Positions 37,254-47,255 of a stretch of 64,000 nucleotides of DNA are shown here, in pieces; the first letter of the stretch is position 1; the number at the start of each line of letters is the position of its first letter. The stretch comes from Ascochyta rabiei (Eukaryota; Ascomycota; Dothideomycetes; Pleosporales; Didymellaceae). The position numbers were made by a program, and so were the translations under genes. Under the pieces are notes generated by a model. That model was not told where the DNA came from. It saw only the letters and a program-made list of their open reading frames with translations, and searched no databases. The stretch spans positions 1,116,001 to 1,180,000 of the forward strand of contig NC_082405.1 of NCBI RefSeq assembly GCF_004011695.2. The letters run 5' to 3'.

Positions 37254-38587
37254 GTTACTGTCGTAGACAGATGATATTCAGCCTTGCTCAGCCTTGCGAA
37301 GAAAGATGAGGCCGCAAAGTCGAGCTGGCCAATGTGTGCGCGGTCTGTCCTTTAGGAACTATAAGCTTCTTTGAATCAGATAGGTCTCATGAGAGATTGA
37401 TGGAGAATTTCCAGAGTGTTGTGACTTACAAGGCTGCGCCGTAAACGAACTCAAATAAGGCGCCCAGTTTTGGCCCCCACACGACACACACCAGCCAAAT
37501 GGGATTTGCACTACTGCATCTTGGCAGACACAGTCAGCAACGGCAAGGACCCGTAAAGACATCTTGGCCGTATATTGATGGTACACAAGCCTTTATTTGA
37601 CATGTGGAGAGTCGGTTATCTCTTGATCACGCGATCATCGTAAGCTGTTCGTCCCCTACATCAAGCACATTCGGTGGAGGCGCTGATACCAAGCACAACC
37701 AACCCGATCGCTTTTGGAGACTGCTCATTTCGATTTGAATAGAAAGGGGATTGTAGGTAAGATGAAGTCAGTGTGTTGTGGAGGATGAGCGGCGGAAATA
37801 GCACTGCAGTAGGCAGCGGACGCTAGTCGGCTCCATCTGCGTCTTATCTTCGTTCGTCAAGCTAGACCTTCACTCCACCTTCACCATGGACTTCAAAAAA
37901 CTTAACCACTCGTTCATCTACAGCACGCCGCAATGACTCTGGGTGTGATCTATGTCAGCATGCAAGTGGGTTCGGGAACACAGCCTAAAGATGCGCAATT
38001 GCCCGTATACGGATTAAAGCGCAACATATGCCAGATCTAAGACACAATTGTGAGCAAGCAACAAAGGAGGCGTTGTCCAGATCTCGAGCTGTTGACATAA
38101 AGAAGCTCTCAATCAGTCGCCGTGAATTCAATCGAAGGATCTTCGTTGTACATGATAACCACACACTCCACACCAGTTATATTTTCGTAGCACTTAGTCC
38201 CAATGATTTTTTACACGCATGATTCTTCTTTTTTTCGCACAAACACTTATTCTGTGCTGCGTATCTCCAGATGAGAGAGACGTGGCAGGTGGCAATTGAG
38301 CGGGAACGCCCTTTTCACCGCGTACGGTAAAGAAAAGAGAGGAACGCACGGAAATAAGAGAGCTTGACAACCAGATATTGGGAAACCGTAGACTGCACTG
38401 CGCTTTCTTCTCGGACTCGAGAAGAAAATCACGCGTGTGTCGTGGTCGCCCATCTTGCCATTTTGATCAGGCATGTAAACACTGAAAGCTTCCACCTTCA
38501 CCTCCACGACCGAAACCTTACCATCTCCGCTCACTTCCGCAGCAAAAACACTGGGAGGATTGCAACGACAGCTATCTAAAGCCCGTC
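37254..38587. other. intergenic, one possible small gene
   Basis: 1.33 kb between two divergently transcribed genes. Mostly featureless. A minus-strand ATG at 37562 opens a frame (MSLRVLAVADCVCQ, then PFGWCVSCGGQNWAPYLS) that runs into a strong GTAAGT donor near 37430. It could be the first exon of a small Cys-containing protein, but no second exon could be fixed. Confidence 0.4.
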
Positions 38588-40649
38588 ATGGATACTGACT
38601 GCACCATTCCTGCCCCACTACCGGTGGAGGCCAACAAGTTGAGCGGTGCCTTGCCCAAGGCCCCATTCGCCAAGGTAGAGCATTCATCTTCACCACCGCC
38701 GCTGATCGAAGATACATCAGACATACTAGAAGACGGCGAGATCCACGAGCAGCAGGAGACGGTCAGCTCACTGCGCAGTAAGTCTTGCCTACCAAAACGT
38801 GCCACTTCTTGACTAACACCGTTGCAGGTGAGCTGCAGCTATCCACCTTGGAGTACTCCGCACTCAATGACCGTTTCAAAAGGCTCGAGCGTCAGCACAG
38901 CGATATGCAAGACCTAGCCTCCGCGTACAGTGAGGTGATACGGGGCTTCTCTCCCACTGAAATTCAGAATGTCTCCATCGACCAGCTGCAAGCAGAAGCT
39001 GGCCACGACGGCCTGAGAGCGAAAGCCCTTGAGGCCGACGTGCTCAGGCCACTCATAAGAGAAGCTGGCGGATTGCAAGCTTTGATCTCTCAAATGCACG
39101 CGACGAAGACGCTTATCGACAAAGCGGGCGGGCTTCGAGAGCTTGAGAAGTTTGTCTCAGATCTCCGTACGATTCGGGACACGCTGGACGAGCTCAAAGG
39201 CTCTCAAGGGCTCGGTGGCTTGGTTTCCGAGGTTCGAGCCTTGCTCGCCCACAAACAGCAGCATGTCGAGCTGAAGTCTCGAGTGGATGGGCCAAACGGC
39301 CTGAGGACAAAGGCCGCTAGATACGAAAAGCTGATACAGGCTGTCACTGATGTACAGAATGACACGCAGCCCTGGAAACAGAACCCTACAGCCTCGACGG
39401 TAAGCTCGGTTCGAGCCTCGTCCAGCAGTACACAGCCAGCTAGAAGCCAGCAGTCACCAGCTGGTCCTGCGGCCATGAACCCAGCTCGAGCCCGTTTGAT
39501 CTCCGCCACGCCTCTCGAAGCCGACCCGGACCGCGACTTGTACGAGCCAGTACCGCCTGTAGCAGAGCCGCTCAACAAGACGGGATCCAACAACACACCC
39601 TTGGGCGTTTCTCAAGTGCAGCCTGTTGCAAGCTCTTCGACGCTGAAACGCAAGGGGGTTGAGAATACGGCTCCCAGTGTCTGGAAGCGCGCACGAGTTG
39701 ACCTTGACCGAGCTTCAGCCCTGGTGCAGGCCTCGTTATCTCCCAGCACTGACAAACAGCTAGGACGAGGCTCCGCTCAGTCGAACACTGCGGCTGGAAC
39801 AGCAGGTCCCAAAACTCGAGCTCAACCCAGTCGAAGTGAATACAAGGAGACTTGGACCGAGCAGGTGTGGGGTTCCCAACCTCGGGCGCGAAAAGCAGTG
39901 GCTACGCCAAGGATGCCTGATTGGATGCGCGCAGACATACAGTTTGGCAAGGTGGGGTTCGGTTCTGTACCTTCAACAGGGAGGCCTGCATACCCGTCCA
40001 CAGCTCCGAGCCTTGACGTGGAGTCTCACGCGGACACACGGTGGAGGCTTGTGCGTCTCGGCAAGATCAGCGGAGGGGTTCCTCCGTCTCTTTCTGCGAG
40101 ACCAGAGACCTGCCATGAGGGGCGAACGGCTTCGTCTGTTCTACAAAACCGTGATCTGAAGGCGTTGAAAGCTTTCTTCAAGCATCCTGTTGCGCTCTGG
40201 GTCGGCAGCAAGGACGGCTACGGTACCTCGAGCTGGGATGATTATCAGTCGTACGACTTGAAGAGAGACGCGCAGATTCCTGACGAGCTACTCGTGTCGC
40301 TATTGAATGAGCTTGTCAAGTACGTCGACATGGGAAACATCAGCAGGTACGAGCAAATGGCGCCGAGCTGTGAGACATGCATTCTCAGGTAGGCAGGTGT
40401 TCATTCGCTAACTAATGTTGCTGACGTTTTCTTAGCTATTTGCTCGATGAACACAAGCTTTCCGGTGTGAGCCAAGAGAGAAGGGGTTGTCGGACGTGCA
40501 CATCAACCTGGGCTAGACACTCACGGCCATGTGCACTGCTGCAGGACGTCAGCGGGGTGCGAACGATCATCTTCTTGCCACTTGGGGAGGGTCTTCGGAG
40601 TGACAAGAGGTGGAGTGACATGGGGTACTGGGTGAGGGTGGCGCAGTAG
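38588..40649 (+). CDS. unknown fungal protein with Gly-Leu helical repeats
   Basis: Three exons (38588-38777, 38828-40388, 40436-40649), introns of 50 and 47 bp, 654 residues. Not recognised as a named family. Residues about 64-270 are predicted helical and carry a recurring Gly-Leu motif: GHDGLRAKALEAD, EAGGLQAL, KAGGLRELEKF, GLGGLVSEVRAL and GPNGLRTKAARYEKL. A disordered Ser/Pro/Gln middle follows, with a basic patch (LKRKG, WKRARVD). The C-terminal third is more ordered (MPDWMRADIQFGKVGFGS, ALWVGSKDGYGTSSWDDYQS) and ends with CRTCTSTWARHSRPC, which might bind zinc, and RTIIFLPLGEG. Nuclear localisation is a guess from the basic patch. Both introns restore a continuous frame, which supports a real gene. 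Confidence 0.75.
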
Positions 40650-40970
40650 GACGGGCAACGTCGGTGCGGACGGGCCAGCAAGACGTTTGTTGATAGACGT
40701 TTGTTGATAGACATTTGTGATGCGTGGCTGGCAGGGATGTCAGCCGTCACGGGTTTCTTGTATTGTATGCGGCATGTGTGGCATGCCACAGCGGGGTATA
40801 GCTAAGGGAGATGTCGTATTGCAAATGGCCGCCATGATGTGTAGTCGTTGTTTTTGTTGTCGCGGTGTGGAACATGTTCTACTGGGACACGCTATACGGG
40901 TGTTGTGCGTCATCGAGTTCTCGTCATACCCGTCATGTCACGTCCAAGGTCAAGAGACGATTCGTCGAAT
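40650..40970. other. convergent intergenic region
   Basis: 321 bp between two convergent stop codons. A 15-bp direct repeat (AGACGTTTGTTGATAG twice, then a partial copy) lies at 40680-40715. Otherwise nothing is seen. Confidence 0.5.
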
Positions 40971-41913
40971 TCAAGAGATGGCAGCGTCGTCGATTGGCAT
41001 GCCCAGTGGCATGTCGTGCCCATGTGCAGCCTCGGGCCTCTTCAGCGCAGTGCCCTCCTTCAGGTACAGAATCAGTCGATAGGCGGCATTCCCGTTCAGG
41101 TAGTAGCGATGCAGCTTCTTGCTCCTCAGGAAGCCCAAGCGCTCGTAGAGCTTGAGGGAGGCCGTGTTTGTGATTTCCGTCTCGAGGACGATTTCGTCCG
41201 CGTCGCGGGCGGCCATGGCGTCCATGGCGTTTGTGACGAGCTGCGAGGCGATGCCACGGCCCCGGTGCGACTCCTGCACGGCCAGCATGGCGATGTAGCC
41301 GCGGTAGGTGCCGGAGCGGTGGGGCTCCAGCTTGGATATGATGACGCCGATGAGGTGCTGGTCCTTGTCTAGGGCCTGGGAAGTTAGTTTGTGGTAGTGT
41401 GCGACGAGAGAGTCCGTGTGTCTGGGTGGGTAGCTCGACGTGCATGGACGTGGTGGTAGGTAGAGGTAGAGGTAGAGGTAGAGGTAGAGGTAGAGGTAGA
41501 GGTAGAGGTAGAGGTAGAGGTAGAGGTAGAGGTAGAGGTAGAGGTAGAGGTAGAGGTAGAGGTAGAGGTAGAGGTAGAGGTAGAGGTAGAGGTAGAGGTA
41601 GAGGTAGAGGTAGAGGTAGAGGTAGAGGTAGAGGTAGAGGTAGAGGTAGAGGTAGAGGTAGACGCAGAGGTAGAGGTAGACGCAGAGGTAGAGGTAGACG
41701 CAGAGGTAGAGGTAGACGCACCATGAAACACAGATCCCCCCACTGGTACAGAAAGTAGCGGTACACATAGATGCTGTAGGGCTCGGAGAGGTCCTTTGAG
41801 ATCAGCTGGCGGATGGCAGGGAGGTACTGCTCTTCTTTTGCGCCGTCGTACTGCGCGTACTGCAGCTCGGTGCTGGCGGAAGACGCTGGGCCCGCGCTGC
41901 TGGGCTCGGCCAT
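40971..41913 (-). CDS. NAA30: NatC N-alpha-acetyltransferase catalytic subunit Naa30 (Mak3)
   Basis: Two exons (41913-41722 and 41375-40971), 198 residues. It acetylates N termini such as Met-Leu/Ile/Phe with the NatC auxiliary subunits on ribosomes. Evidence: SEPYSIYVYRYFLYQWGDLC (the substrate-side helix region of Mak3), then KLEPHRSGTYRGYIAMLAV, the acetyl-CoA loop RGRGIASQLV at about residues 101-110, VLETEITNTASLKLYERLGF and KLHRYYLNGNAAYRL. The 346-bp intron (donor GTGCGT, acceptor CCCAG) is largely a hexanucleotide repeat and is not a multiple of three. The ATG at 41913 has a good context (GCCATGG). An in-frame ATG at 42072 would add 53 low-complexity residues. Confidence 0.92.
41457..41719. 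repeat. (TAGAGG)n hexanucleotide array inside the NAA30 intron
   Basis: About 34 perfect GTAGAG units (41457-41660), then three 18-bp higher-order units carrying GACGCA variants up to the 5' splice site. On the transcribed strand it is a CU-rich (CUCUAC)n tract filling three quarters of the intron. The unit resembles but differs from the TTAGGG telomere repeat. Confidence 0.97.
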
Positions 41914-42232
41914 GGCGCGAGAGGAGAGCGAAGGTGCTGCGACCCCAGACGGTTCCGAGTCGGAATCGAGTGGCCGGCGGCGGGCGGCGGGCGGCGGACG
42001 GCGGACGGCGGACGGCGGCGCGCTGCCGAGGTGCTCCGGGGCGGTGGCCCGGCGGTGTTTGTGGCGCGTCATTGGCTGGAGCGGGGCGGTCGCCGGTGGA
42101 TCCACGGCTGGCTCGACAGCATCACATCACATGCGCGCCGGTGGGCTCGGAGGTTTTAGTCGCACGTCGGCTTCTCCCTCTCCTTCCACGACGATTTCCT
42201 GCGCACCCCGACGGACGGGAGAGCTTGCCGTC
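41914..42232. promoter_or_regulatory. divergent promoter NAA30 / PDAT
   Basis: 319 bp between divergent starts. Contains an ATTGG (reverse CCAAT) near 42072 and a short GGCGGACGGCGGAC array near 41980-42015. If NAA30 starts at its upstream ATG (42072), the spacer is about 160 bp. Confidence 0.55.
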
Positions 42233-44304
42233 ATGTCCTTCTTCAGACGTCGCTTCGGCGGCGGCGATACGAAAGCGCCTACCCCCACGCCGCCGCCAGA
42301 GCGCTCCAGTCCATCTACCCCGGAGCGGCCGTCGAATCTGCGTGTCATCACCGCCGAGCAGCTCCACACGCTGCAGCAGGCGGGCAAGGGCAAGGGAAAG
42401 CACGGCAAGAGGAAGAACGCGTGGGTGTTTGGGCTGGGTGGCCTCTTCGGGCTGGTGATTGCGGCCTTCTTTGCGGGCAGCAATGATCTCATCGACCTGA
42501 AGAGCATCGAGGGCATGAACCTCGAGAGCCTCATGGAGGCGCTGCCGGCCAACTTTGTGCGCAGCGCCCAGCAGCTGCAGGTACGGAGCGTCCAGGCCTA
42601 CGCGCGGACGGGCCGCTGATTGACGACGTCAGTAGAAGCAAGAGCGCGACGCCGTCAACTACGACTCGTTCGCCATCGGCATGCATGCACGCGAGCAGGG
42701 CATCCGCGCCGCACATCCCGTCATCATGATCCCCGGCGTCATCTCCACCGGCCTCGAGTCGTGGAGCACCGAGGAGGGCGCGCGCCAGTACTTCCGCAAG
42801 AGGCTGTGGGGCTCGTGGACCATGATGCGTGCCCTGGTGCTCGACAAGGCCGGCTGGAAGAAGCACATCATGCTCGACAAAGACACCGGCCTCGATCCCC
42901 CGGGCGTCAAGCTGCGCGCCGCCCAGGGCTTCGATGCCGCCGACTTCTTCATCACCGGCTACTGGATCTGGAACAAGATCCTCGAGAACCTCGCGACCAT
43001 CGGCTACGACCCCAGCAACGCCTTCACCGCCGCCTTCGACTGGCGCATGACCTACATGAACTACGAGGTCCGCGACCAGTACTTCACACGTCTCAAGTCG
43101 CACATCGAAGTCGCAAACCACGTCTCCAACAAAAAGGCCGTCCTGCTGTCCCACTCCATGGGCTCGCAGGTCCTGTACTACTTCCTCCACTGGGTCGAGG
43201 CCGAGGGCTATGGCAACGGCGGCAGCGACTGGGTCGACAAGCACATCGACAGCTGGATCAACATCTCCGGCTGCATGTTGGGCGCGCTGAAAGACCTGCC
43301 CGCGGTCCTGTCCGGGGAGATGAAAGACACGGCCCAGCTCAACGCTTTTGCCGTCTACGGCCTCGAGCGCTTCCTCAGCCGCTACGAGCGCGCCGAGATC
43401 TTCCGCGCCATGCCCGGCCTCTCCTCCATGCTTCCCATCGGCGGAAATGCTGTGTGGGGTGACCATACAGGCGCGCCCGACGATGCGCCAGGACAGAACG
43501 TGTCTTACGGCAACTTCCTCCGCTTCCGTGACACCAACTCGTCCAACACTCTCACTTCGCAGAACCTCACCGTGGAGGAAAGCCTGCCCTTCCTCTTCAA
43601 AAATTCGGAGCCCTGGTTCCAGAAGATGATACAGACATCCTACTCGCATGGCGTCGCACACACTGCGAAAGTGGTCGAAGACAACCAGCGCATACCAGCC
43701 AAGTGGATCAACCCCCTCGAGACTCGCCTCCCGCTCGCGCCCAACCTGAAAATCTACTGCTTCTACGGCATCGGAAAGGAGACGGAACGCGCGTACTACT
43801 ACCGCGCAGACGACGACCCCTTGTCTGGACTCAACGTCACGCTCGACACCGCTTACACCGCAGCCTCGGCAGGTGAGCCCACCGGTGGAGGCGGCAACGG
43901 AGGCGTGGACCACGGCGTCGTCATGGGCGAGGGCGATGGCACCGTCAATCTGCTCAGCTCTGGCTACATGTGCGCCAAGGGGTGGCGGATGAAGCGCTAC
44001 AACCCAGCTGGTGTGCAAATCAAGACGTACGAGATGAAGCACGAGCCCGACAGGTTCAGTCCTCGAGGCGGGCCGAACACTGGTAAGGAATGATTTCGAG
44101 CAAAGAAGATGTAGGAACAATGCTAACCCGTTGCCAGCCGACCACGTCGACATCCTCGGTCGCTCCTCCCTGAACGACCTCATCCTGCAAGTCGCCGGCG
44201 GCAGAGGCGAGCTGATCAACGAAACGATCCACTCCAACATCCTGGCGTACGCAGAGAAAGTCAAGATTTACGAAGAGGAAGAACATGGCTGGTTTGACTT
44301 GTGA
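42233..44304 (+). CDS. LRO1: phospholipid:diacylglycerol acyltransferase (PDAT)
   Basis: Three exons (42233-42580, 42636-44082, 44138-44304), introns of 55 and 55 bp, 653 residues, close to yeast Lro1. Transfers an acyl group from phospholipid to diacylglycerol to make triacylglycerol at the ER/lipid droplet. A Lys/Arg-rich cytosolic N terminus precedes one membrane helix (about 62-83, AWVFGLGGLFGLVIAAFFAG). The luminal alpha/beta-hydrolase domain has HPVIMIPGVISTGLESW, the lid YFRKRLWGSWTMM, nucleophile motif LSHSMGSQ (Ser near 288), Asp in GEGDGTVNLLSSG (near 548) and His in ADHVDILG (near 599, after the second intron). Splice phases are consistent. Divergent from NAA30. Confidence 0.94.
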
Positions 44305-47255
44305 GAATCTCATCATTTGCTTCTCTCCTTTTCCCTTGTACATCTAGAAGCTCAATTTCGCGGCGTTGGGACAAGACGGTAGACAGGCGGCTGGGTTTGT
44401 GTATATTTCTTCCGTTACCAGGTCCTCGCAAGATACCATCCCATACTCAGTATTTCTACACAAGGCCGCTGACTACCATCCTATGACTTTTGAATATCCG
44501 CGCATCTCCGCGACTTTGATCTCGCCATCTTGCATCGTCCTTGGGTACAGGGGTCCTGCGCCTTTTCAGCGCGACGTGCAGTTCGCCTCAAGCTCGGCTC
44601 GGCTCGGCCTGACGCGCCATCAACGAAGTATCAAGCATGAGATGCGAACAACGCCAACAAGCACCCTTCGAACCGACCGACAGGATCCACAGAATCCAGT
44701 CTGCTGCTTCTTCTTCTTCTCTTCACTCAATCTCTCGTCTAACACACGATTCAAAATTTCTTCCCTTCTTCACCGCTTACACGCATCCCACGCCATCCCA
44801 TCGCACGCCATCACATTACGTCTCCACCTTAAGGACTTAGCGTACACAGACACAGCGTCTCACCCACCCACAGCTCATCATCCCAACCCCGCCATGCACC
44901 GCGCGCGCAACCCTGTCTTGGGATCCGAGGGCGCGAAGCCGAGGAGCGAGAGGAGTTGGGCTTCGCGCTCGGTGCAGGGGATGTGCTGGTTTTGGATCGT
45001 GAGGGATAGGCGGCGTGCAGTCGGGTCGTGGGGGGTTGGTGATGAGTATGTGGGTGTGGGCGAGAGTGTGGGCGAGCTGAAGGTAGAGCTGCTAGAGTTG
45101 GAGCTGGAGCTGGAGGTGCGGGTAGTGGTGTAGGAAGCCATATTGAACCCGCAGTACTGAGTAGAAGCGTGATGGTACAGAGTTGGTTGACCGATAGAAA
45201 CAGGGAGGTCAAGAGGTGTCGATACGAGAGAATGAAAAAAACGATTTCACAAGGATAGAATCCAAGATACAGAGACAAGTAAAGATATAAACCCCCCCTC
45301 CCACAACAAGAACAAGAACAAGTCCGTTTCAAGGATGCCAGTCGTCGCGCACCCGACCGCCCCGATGATACATGAGCGATTTACACCCCGTCACATCACC
45401 ACAACCATCAGCACATGCACGTGCACATGCACCCGCCCAGCACCAAAAAGAAAAACCCCTCACCCGCACCCGCACCGCTCCCCACAACAACCAGCTTCCC
45501 CAAAAGAGCGCCTGCCCGCACAGCAAAAAACAAAAATCCCCTAACCCGCTGCACCCTGCCTCGCGGCCTCGGGAATCGCCTTGGGGCCAGGCTAGCTGGG
45601 CTTGAGGCATTTAGCCCTCGTTCTCTCCACCGGGTTTGCTACTCGCCATGTCCTGCGTGTCTGGCTTGTGGGTTCTTCGTTTCTGTACTGCCGTCCACGG
45701 AAGCGGGGGGTGGGGTGGTACAGGGTGCTAGAGGAGCTGTGTTACGTCTGGCGTGCTTTTTTTTCCCCTCCCCCTCTGTTAGTGAGGTACGGTGAGGAAG
45801 TACGCTGCTGCGCCGGTGAGTTGGATCAGGTGCTTTGGGAGAAGGGGAAAAGGTGGGTCGTGTGGGTTTTGCCTGTGGAAAGTGTGGCTGGTTGTCTGAA
45901 GCAGGGGAAGTAGGCGAGGGGAGTCTGCTGTTGGGGTTGGAATCTACTCTCGAGGCGGTAGAGTGGCGCGAGAGCTGGTTACTGCTGGGGGCTTGTTGTT
46001 TGGTCAGTGGGTTATGTAGCTGCTTAGTTTGGTATAGCATGGCATGGCATGGCATGGCGCGTTATAGTATGGGATGTGGTAGTACAGTACCGATGTACTT
46101 CAACCTGTTTATGCTTTGTAGTAGTTTAAACAAGTCCTATTAGTGGAGATCCCACAATAGCTAGCAAGTAAGCCAAACGCTATCCATGCATTGAGAAATC
46201 TCACGGCTATGAATGCGGATAGTTGGATTGGCGCCTGTATTTGTTGCAGTTATTGTTAGACTAGCGAGACAAGATGGTGTACTTTGTGGCGTCCGGGGTC
46301 TATTGGTACTAACGAACCTACAACCTACCAACTGCCTATCTACCAAAGTATTTTATATTGTTTCGAAGTTCCAGCCCTTCGTCCAGCAAGTCCTTGATTT
46401 CAGACACTTGCGTCTAACCTTCCCCACCTACGAAACCTACGCAAACTACCTGTCGCGGTGAGTGTATCTATCTCTCAACGATAACCGAGATAACGGCGAG
46501 CAAGGCGAATTGAGTTGGGTTGGGTTGAGTTGTGCAAGCAGAAGCACACCACCTCAGATAGATCCAACCAAACCTACACAACCCACCGATACAAGACCAT
46601 CACAGCCCCTACTCTTATCCCCAGACAGGTGGCTAGGTACGCGACACGCATGTACAGAGCTCGACCGTACAGCAGCCCACCCAGCACCCCAGCGCAGCAA
46701 CGCACGGGACAATGACACCTTCGCAGCGCCGCATGACGCCATGTGTGGATTGGAGATTGTAGACTGTGACTCGTGGGTAGAGGGAAAGGCGTGGATCCAG
46801 AAGTGCGGATCCGGGAGCGGCGATGGGAGGGGAGGGAAGAATGAGGGGATATCACATCATAGATGGTGGTGTGCTTTGCACCATAGTGTCCTCGAGCACG
46901 CCTTTTGCGTGGTTTGACGACAGGGGGGGGGGGGGGGGTTAGCTTAGTGGAGGGAAGGGGACAGCACGCCATTTCTGTTCGGTACGTTGGGAAGAAAAGG
47001 GGAAAAGAAGATAGGGAGAGAGATGCTGTATATAGATACATGACTGGATAGTGAGTGCTTGTTTGATTTGCTTGCGAAAGGGTATCTAATTGAAAACGAA
47101 ATGTGCCCGCCCATGTGAATAACTAGCTAACATAGTGTTGCTTTTGGGGACGCCGCCCTCTTCATCGCCGAAATACAATATACATGGTGCAATCCTTAAT
47201 AGAAAAACGCCCCGCTAAATTCGCCAATGCAGCGTGTGTGATGGACAGAGATCGC
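44305..47255. other. intergenic, mostly featureless
   Basis: About 2.95 kb between convergent PDAT and sconB. Contains low-complexity tracts: (ATGGC) repeats near 46029-46052, a G run of about 14 bp near 46925-46938, and C/A-rich DNA at 45400-45500. One small minus-strand frame at 44878-45141 is listed separately. Other frames are short and overlap. Confidence 0.5.
44878..45141 (-). CDS. possible small protein, 87 residues
   Basis: ATG-started frame (MASYTTTRTSSSSS) with a Ser/Thr/Pro-rich N-terminal half. A better-ordered C-terminal half contains LSLTIQNQHIPCTEREAQLL, GFAPSDPKTG and a basic end. No family is recognised, and no signal peptide or membrane helix is visible. The composition shift and clean ATG make it more convincing than surrounding frames, but it could be chance. 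It would lie tail-to-tail with PDAT. Confidence 0.3.
   Translation of the reverse strand: MASYTTTRTSSSSSNSSSSTFSSPTLSPTPTYSSPTPHDPTARRLSLTIQNQHIPCTEREAQLLSLLGFAPSDPKTGLRARCMAGLG

Noticed and set aside
41461..41660. Interstitial telomere repeat
   Set aside because: The unit is TAGAGG, not the fungal TTAGGG, and it is confined to one intron.
41384..41758. Hexamer-encoded frames (Ser-Thr, Tyr-Leu, Arg-Gly repeats)
   Set aside because: They lie in the NAA30 intron repeat and are open only because the unit is a multiple of three.
42531..44264. 577-codon minus-strand frame opposite PDAT
   Set aside because: Shadow of a GC-rich coding strand; PDAT has complete domains and splice sites on the plus strand.
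44366..45133. 255-codon plus-strand frame after PDAT
   Set aside because: Composition is random (Ser/Thr/Pro then Glu/Val), there is no domain, and it overlaps the PDAT 3' flank and a better minus-strand frame.
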